Shown one piece after another: positions 60,039 through 64,000 of a DNA stretch of 64,000 bases (positions within the stretch are counted from its first letter, which is position 1; every line of letters begins with the position of its first letter). Source of the stretch: Mucilaginibacter sp. 44-25 (GTDB lineage Bacteria; Bacteroidota; Bacteroidia; Sphingobacteriales; Sphingobacteriaceae); assembly GCA_001898335.1 (NCBI GenBank), contig MKTS01000001.1, positions 712,813 to 776,812 on the forward strand, read 5' to 3'. A program made the position numbers and the translations under genes. Under the pieces are notes generated by a model. It worked only from the letters and a program-made list of their open reading frames with translations. It did not search any database and was not told the origin of the DNA.

Positions 60039-61783
60039 GTTTTGACGAGATAAAGGAACTTTTACTTGCGCGTTTTGGCAATGACGTAATTATTGGTGAA
60101 GAAAGAAACGGCTTGCAGCCGGCCTTACTGATAAGGACGGAAAGTATTGCCGATGTATGCCTTGAATTGCGCGACAATCCGTCAACTTATTTTGATTTAC
60201 TTAATTGCCTTTCGGGTGTTGATTATGGTACCGAAGCCAACAAATTTGGTGTTGTTTACCATTTAACCTCTATCCCATACCATCTCAGCATAACGCTGAA
60301 GGTAAGTGTGGAGAATAACCGCGATGAACTTAGGTTGCCAACTATTCCTACTATTTCACACGTTTATGCCACTGCCGATTGGCACGAGCGGGAAGCCTAT
60401 GACCTTGTAGGCATATATTTTGAAGAGCACCCCGACTTGCGCCGTATATTATTACCTGACGACTGGGAAGGCTACCCACTAAGAAAAGATTATATAGCTG
60501 CTGAATATTACAAAGGCATCAAAATAGATTACCCGGTAGAATCCAATAACCCTGCCGAGAAAATCACTTACAAAACACCTTTCAAACCCAATCCTAAGTA
60601 CAGCGAGGCACTTAAACGCTATGAACAGAAGATAGCGGATGCGGCAGTGGAAGATATGGTGCTAAATATGGGGCCGCAGCATCCATCAACACATGGTGTT
60701 TTACGGCTGGAACTGATAACAGACGGAGAGATTGTAAAGGAAGTGATACCCCATATGGGTTACCTCCATCGCTGTTTCGAGAAACATGCTGAATCATTAA
60801 CGTACCAGCAAACTATTCCCTTTACTGATAGGATGGATTACTTATCATCCATGACCAACGCTCATGCCTGGGCAATGGGCGTTGAGCGCATGCTGGGTAT
60901 TGACCAGGACATACCCAAAAGGATAGAATACATTAGGGTGCTGGTTTCAGAGCTCAACCGTATAAGTTCGCATTTGATAGCCATAGGTACTTACGGCATT
61001 GATATCGGCGCGTTTACCCCTTTCTTATGGTGTTTTCGCGACAGGGAGCATATTATGGGTATGCTGGAGTGGGCATCAGGCTCACGAATGTTGTATAATT
61101 ACATTTGGGTTGGTGGCTTGTTCTATGACCTTCCGGTAGGTTTTGAAGAACGTTGCCGGGAATTTGTCGATTATTTTAAGCCTAAAATGGCCGAACTTAA
61201 TCAATTATTAACTGATAACCAGATATTCATTAGTCGCACAGCCAATGTTGGCATTTTACCACTCGATGTAGCTATCAATTATGGTTGCACAGGCCCAGTT
61301 CTGCGTGGTTCGGGCTTGCGGTATGATCTGCGACGCATTGATGGCTACTCTGTTTATCCTGAACTTGATTTTGAAGTACCAATAGGCAAAGGCGCTATGG
61401 GCACTACCGGCGATTGCTGGGACCGTTATAAAGTACGTGTCGATGAGATTGAACAATCATTATACATAATTGAGCAGTGCCTTGACAGGCTGCAAAAAGA
61501 ACTTAAACGTACACCCGATTTCGACCCACGCGCTAAATTACCGCGTAAACTTACACCCAAAGCCCAGGATTACTACTTTAGGGCAGAGGGTTCCAAAGGA
61601 GAACTTGGCTTTTATTTTATCCATAACAACGAGCGGTCTGAAATTCCATTCAGGGTTAAGGCACGCGGCCCAAGCTACAACAACCTTTCAGTTGTACCCG
61701 CAATAACCAAGGGGGTAATGATAGCGGATGTCATTGCTATCATAGGTTCGATAGATTTTGTTTTAGGCGAGGTTGACAGGTAG
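60035..61783 (+). CDS. nuoCD: NADH-quinone oxidoreductase fused subunits C and D
   Basis: Complex I peripheral-arm protein of 582 residues. The NuoC part (1-165) ends [12 protein letters not shown]; after a linker of about 40 residues the NuoD part starts with [21 protein letters not shown] and continues with [45 protein letters not shown], and DIDG-free C terminus ...VDR. NuoD holds the quinone site (His in QHPSTHG). Other complex I genes after it are absent from this stretch; nuoAB lie at 41.0-42.1 kb on the opposite strand. Confidence 0.95.
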   Translation: MSFDEIKELLLARFGNDVIIGEERNGLQPALLIRTESIADVCLELRDNPSTYFDLLNCLSGVDYGTEANKFGVVYHLTSIPYHLSITLKVSVENNRDELRLPTIPTISHVYATADWHEREAYDLVGIYFEEHPDLRRILLPDDWEGYPLRKDYIAAEYYKGIKIDYPVESNNPAEKITYKTPFKPNPKYSEALKRYEQKIADAAVEDMVLNMGPQHPSTHGVLRLELITDGEIVKEVIPHMGYLHRCFEKHAESLTYQQTIPFTDRMDYLSSMTNAHAWAMGVERMLGIDQDIPKRIEYIRVLVSELNRISSHLIAIGTYGIDIGAFTPFLWCFRDREHIMGMLEWASGSRMLYNYIWVGGLFYDLPVGFEERCREFVDYFKPKMAELNQLLTDNQIFISRTANVGILPLDVAINYGCTGPVLRGSGLRYDLRRIDGYSVYPELDFEVPIGKGAMGTTGDCWDRYKVRVDEIEQSLYIIEQCLDRLQKELKRTPDFDPRAKLPRKLTPKAQDYYFRAEGSKGELGFYFIHNNERSEIPFRVKARGPSYNNLSVVPAITKGVMIADVIAIIGSIDFVLGEVDR

Positions 61784-61814
61784 TTGTATTTGCTTTGTCC
61801 CCATAGCAATTTAC

Positions 61815-61850
61815 AAAAAAGGGCGATACAAGCTAATGCATCACCCTTTA
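61815..61850. terminator. Bidirectional terminator
   Basis: AAAGGGCGAT/ATCACCCTTT with one mismatch, a 12-base loop and flanking A and T runs, between the converging nuoCD and protease genes. Confidence 0.7.
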
Positions 61851-61868
61851 CTATTTAATTGTTGATTT

Positions 61869-62969
61869 TTACTGATTATATACCTTCACCATAAATACAT
61901 AATTTCGCAGCTTTTTTATTTGTTGCGGGCGGCTCAGGCTGGCCATAGTATTTTTAGTGTTTAAACTCAAGGTTTTTGAGAGCGAGTCTGCCGGGATATT
62001 AGATATAGACTTAAGCAGGTAGTTTGATTTTACTGCAAAGCCAACACCCATTGCCTCTGTTTGCTTACCGTTTATAATACCGATGATGTTGCCTTTATTG
62101 TCAAGCAGCGGGCCACCGCTGTTGCCAGGATTAACCGGTATGTATAATTCATACTCAGTAGTATCACCTTTAAAACCTGTAGCGCCGGTTAAAGCTCCCG
62201 GAGCTATTTTTATATCATTTCCCGGATAACCGATGGTGTAAACTTCCTCACCAAGGTCACTTTTAGCCTTTTTAAATGTGTAAGGTATTGGCCCGAGATT
62301 TTTGAAAGCAGTATCAATGATTTGAAGAAATGCGAGATCGTTAGCAGGATCCGTATATATAACTTTGGTGTGGAATGATTCTCCGGCATCATTTTGCACA
62401 TATACACTATCACCGCCATTAACCACATGGAAGTTGGTTACAATGTACCCATTGCTACTAATGGCAAAACCAGTACCTCTGAATTTAGCATTGGCCGATG
62501 GGCCGGTCTTTACGGTATTGATAATATTTTGCTGCTGCTTACCCAATCTGTCCTGTTGAAATTTTACGCGTTCAACATCTGCTTTTAACTGTTGAAACCT
62601 GGGGTCTTTGTTACTCAGGTCACCTGTAATAAACAAGGTTAGCAAAACAGCCAATATAGCTACTGATGCGGCTACAGAAATTTTTGAATGGTGATTGCGC
62701 CACATTTGTACAATCCATGAAGGATGCGCCATCAGATCATCTTTCAACGTATGCACATCCACTTCCTGATGTATGGCATTTAAACGGGTCTCCAGATTAA
62801 CACGCTCATTGTACTGCTTAATTAATGAAGTAAAGTTTTTGTGCTCTTCCACCTTGGCATTTACAGAGTTGTCTTTTTGGCGCAAAAGCTCAAACTCTTC
62901 ACGTTCCTGAGGCATCATTTCGCCTGTCAGGTAACGGTCTATCATTTCCAAAAGTTGATTATCTCTCAT
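61869..62969 (-). CDS. Anti-sigma-like membrane protein fused to a trypsin-like serine protease
   Basis: A 366-residue protein. Residues 1-97 are helical and charged (LLEMIDRYLTGEMMPQEREEFELL), like the cytosolic domains of Bacteroidota anti-sigma proteins; one TM follows (about 98-115). The outer part is an S1C/HtrA-type protease: His181 (VTNFHVV), Asp211 (DPANDLAFLQ) and Ser284 (NPGNSGGPL). No PDZ domain is present. ATG 62969 is chosen because the frame upstream overlaps the sigma gene. It follows that gene by 14 bases. Confidence 0.9.
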   Translation of the reverse strand: MRDNQLLEMIDRYLTGEMMPQEREEFELLRQKDNSVNAKVEEHKNFTSLIKQYNERVNLETRLNAIHQEVDVHTLKDDLMAHPSWIVQMWRNHHSKISVAASVAILAVLLTLFITGDLSNKDPRFQQLKADVERVKFQQDRLGKQQQNIINTVKTGPSANAKFRGTGFAISSNGYIVTNFHVVNGGDSVYVQNDAGESFHTKVIYTDPANDLAFLQIIDTAFKNLGPIPYTFKKAKSDLGEEVYTIGYPGNDIKIAPGALTGATGFKGDTTEYELYIPVNPGNSGGPLLDNKGNIIGIINGKQTEAMGVGFAVKSNYLLKSISNIPADSLSKTLSLNTKNTMASLSRPQQIKKLRNYVFMVKVYNQ

Positions 62970-62983
62970 ATGAATCTCACTTT

Positions 62984-63550
62984 TTATTGTTGAAAAAACA
63001 GCTTTTTCAACCTTTGCAAACACTTATATTTCTGTGTTTTAGCATTATCAGCATTGGTATAGCCAAATCGCTCACATATATCCTGCATGCTTCTGTTATG
63101 CATGTAAAAGTCTTCCATAATGGTTTTACAAGGCTCTCCAAGTAACTTAAGGGCCTCTCCCATTTTATTGATCTGCATATCACGCTCCTCATGGCGTTCC
63201 ATCTCATCCTCTACCGGCAAATACTCTTCAAAATCTTTTATGTTGCCTGCATTACGGTTAAGTTGTTTAAGCCGTTTAAGCCATAAGCGGCGACATACCG
63301 AGTATATATAGGTCTTGAGCTTACTGCTCAACTCAAAATCACCCCGCTTTATTTTATTATAAAGAACTATAATCGCTTCCTGGTAAATATCCTTGGCCTC
63401 ATCTTCATCCCCATTATTGTTGATAATGAGCTGTAAAACCATTGGAAAGTAGGCTAAATAAAGCTTTTTGAGTACACTATCAGAGTTATTCAGTATCCCT
63501 ATGATCACTTCACTGTCTGATGGTATCTCCACATTTAACTGATTATTCAC
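62984..63550 (-). CDS. ECF RNA polymerase sigma factor
   Basis: A 188-residue sigma-70 family regulator: region 2 (LYLAYFPMVLQLIINNNG, EAKDIYQEAIIVLYNKI, LKTYIYSVCRRLWLKRLKQL) and region 4 (CKTIMEDFYMHNRSMQDICERFGYTNADNAKTQK). The start is GTG 63550; an in-frame stop lies just upstream and no later Met precedes region 2. The downstream membrane protease-like protein is its likely regulator. This is a second sigma/membrane pair besides 6087-7203. Confidence 0.93.
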   Translation of the reverse strand: MNNQLNVEIPSDSEVIIGILNNSDSVLKKLYLAYFPMVLQLIINNNGDEDEAKDIYQEAIIVLYNKIKRGDFELSSKLKTYIYSVCRRLWLKRLKQLNRNAGNIKDFEEYLPVEDEMERHEERDMQINKMGEALKLLGEPCKTIMEDFYMHNRSMQDICERFGYTNADNAKTQKYKCLQRLKKLFFQQ

Positions 63551-64000
63551 TCCTTAATACTTTTTATATCAAATAGTAACCCAAAAAATGCAAAAAAATA
63601 GTAAAAGGTGATGTTGTAACCCCTTACTGGTTTAATTGTTTTTAAGCTGAAATTAAGGTAATCACCAAGTTTTCAGTTTTAACTATTTGAATTAAACTAT
63701 ATAAAAATCACATGCTTGTAGTTGCTATGAGTATTGCATCTACGTTTATTTCGCGCAAAGGTAATAATTATACCCGTGTACTGGATAGTACACGCCGGCA
63801 GGACAATAGTATGGTTGACAGCAGTGCAGGTAAAACGGTTCGGCTGCAGGCATTGACAGTGGCTATGATAAATCGGGCAGTGGAGGTACCGATACCATAG
63901 AGCCTCCTTCAAAAAAGCCATAAAGCATACTTTTAAGTTGCCTGCAGCTAAGTTGTAATAAAAAAATTTAAGAATGGGTTACCTTTTTGGTGTTTGGGTA
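63551..64000. other. Intergenic stretch without supported gene
   Basis: About 450 bases upstream of the sigma factor to the window end. The left part is AT-rich, with several A/T runs suited to a promoter region. Short overlapping frames on both strands (63697-63921) code for nothing recognisable. No tRNA, hairpin terminator or clear repeat was seen. A gene may begin beyond the right edge. Confidence 0.6.

Noticed and set aside
63697..63921. Overlapping short frames on both strands near the right edge
   Set aside because: No start signal, no domain and no reason to prefer one strand.

Overview
The window reads as ordinary chromosome of a Bacteroidota bacterium, most likely a member of the Sphingobacteriaceae close to Mucilaginibacter or Pedobacter. 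That placement is inference from gene content and signals. It rests on GldC, system I cytochrome c maturation genes, a NuoCD fusion, BlaI/M56 and HxlR regulators, many Bacteroidota-type promoter boxes (TTTG, about 19 bases, TAnnTTTG) and an absence of clear Shine-Dalgarno sequences. No tRNA, rRNA, CRISPR array, complete insertion sequence or prophage was seen.

Layout. 1-2.5 kb: truncated polyprenyl diphosphate synthase and a secreted M1 aminopeptidase. 2.7-5.5 kb (minus): ribosomal proteins L27 and L21, an unknown membrane-anchored protein and a dicarboxylate/amino-acid symporter. 5.5-9.4 kb: an ECF sigma factor overlapping a membrane partner gene, an acetyltransferase, and a LexA-like regulator divergent from a GIY-YIG protein. 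9.4-12.1 kb: bioF-bioD and a 3-hydroxyacyl-CoA dehydrogenase. 12.1-15.5 kb: mutS and a PhyH dioxygenase. 15.6-24.3 kb (minus): the cytochrome c maturation locus ccmB-x-ccmC-ccmD-gdhA-x-ccmE-ccmF. 24.4-32.6 kb: an SDR and an alkylguanine methyltransferase, then a four-gene signalling operon (hybrid kinase, CheR, CheB, hybrid kinase). 32.6-41 kb: gldC, DEAD-box helicase, dihydroorotase, riboflavin synthase, Nudix hydrolase, biotin carboxylase. 41-46 kb: nuoA-nuoB divergent from a flavoprotein, an exported Nif3-like protein, a diheme cytochrome c. 46-50 kb: a BlaI/M56 pair and an HxlR/SDR pair, each with a visible operator array. 50-54.5 kb: topoisomerase IB, threonine aldolase, two tandem secreted paralogues, AI-2E-type transporter. 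54.6-61.8 kb: isocitrate dehydrogenase, purK, a four-helix-bundle gene, purE, tatA (52 codons), yqgE, pdxH, nuoCD. 61.9-63.6 kb: an ECF sigma factor and a membrane-anchored serine protease with an anti-sigma-like N terminus.

How the parts fit. Respiration is a recurring theme: complex I subunits, haem attachment machinery and a c-type cytochrome that would need it. BioF and BioD make biotin, the cofactor that biotin carboxylase AccC acts on. The most distinctive observations are: the four-helix-bundle gene between purK and purE, bracketed by an 18-base perfect inverted repeat; nuoA and a flavoprotein gene whose start codons overlap on opposite strands; a sigma factor paired with an anti-sigma/trypsin-like protease fusion; a CheR/CheB phosphorelay operon without chemotaxis genes; an M56 sensor with two TonB-plug-like repeats; and a CcmE with a CxxxY haem motif instead of the His motif.
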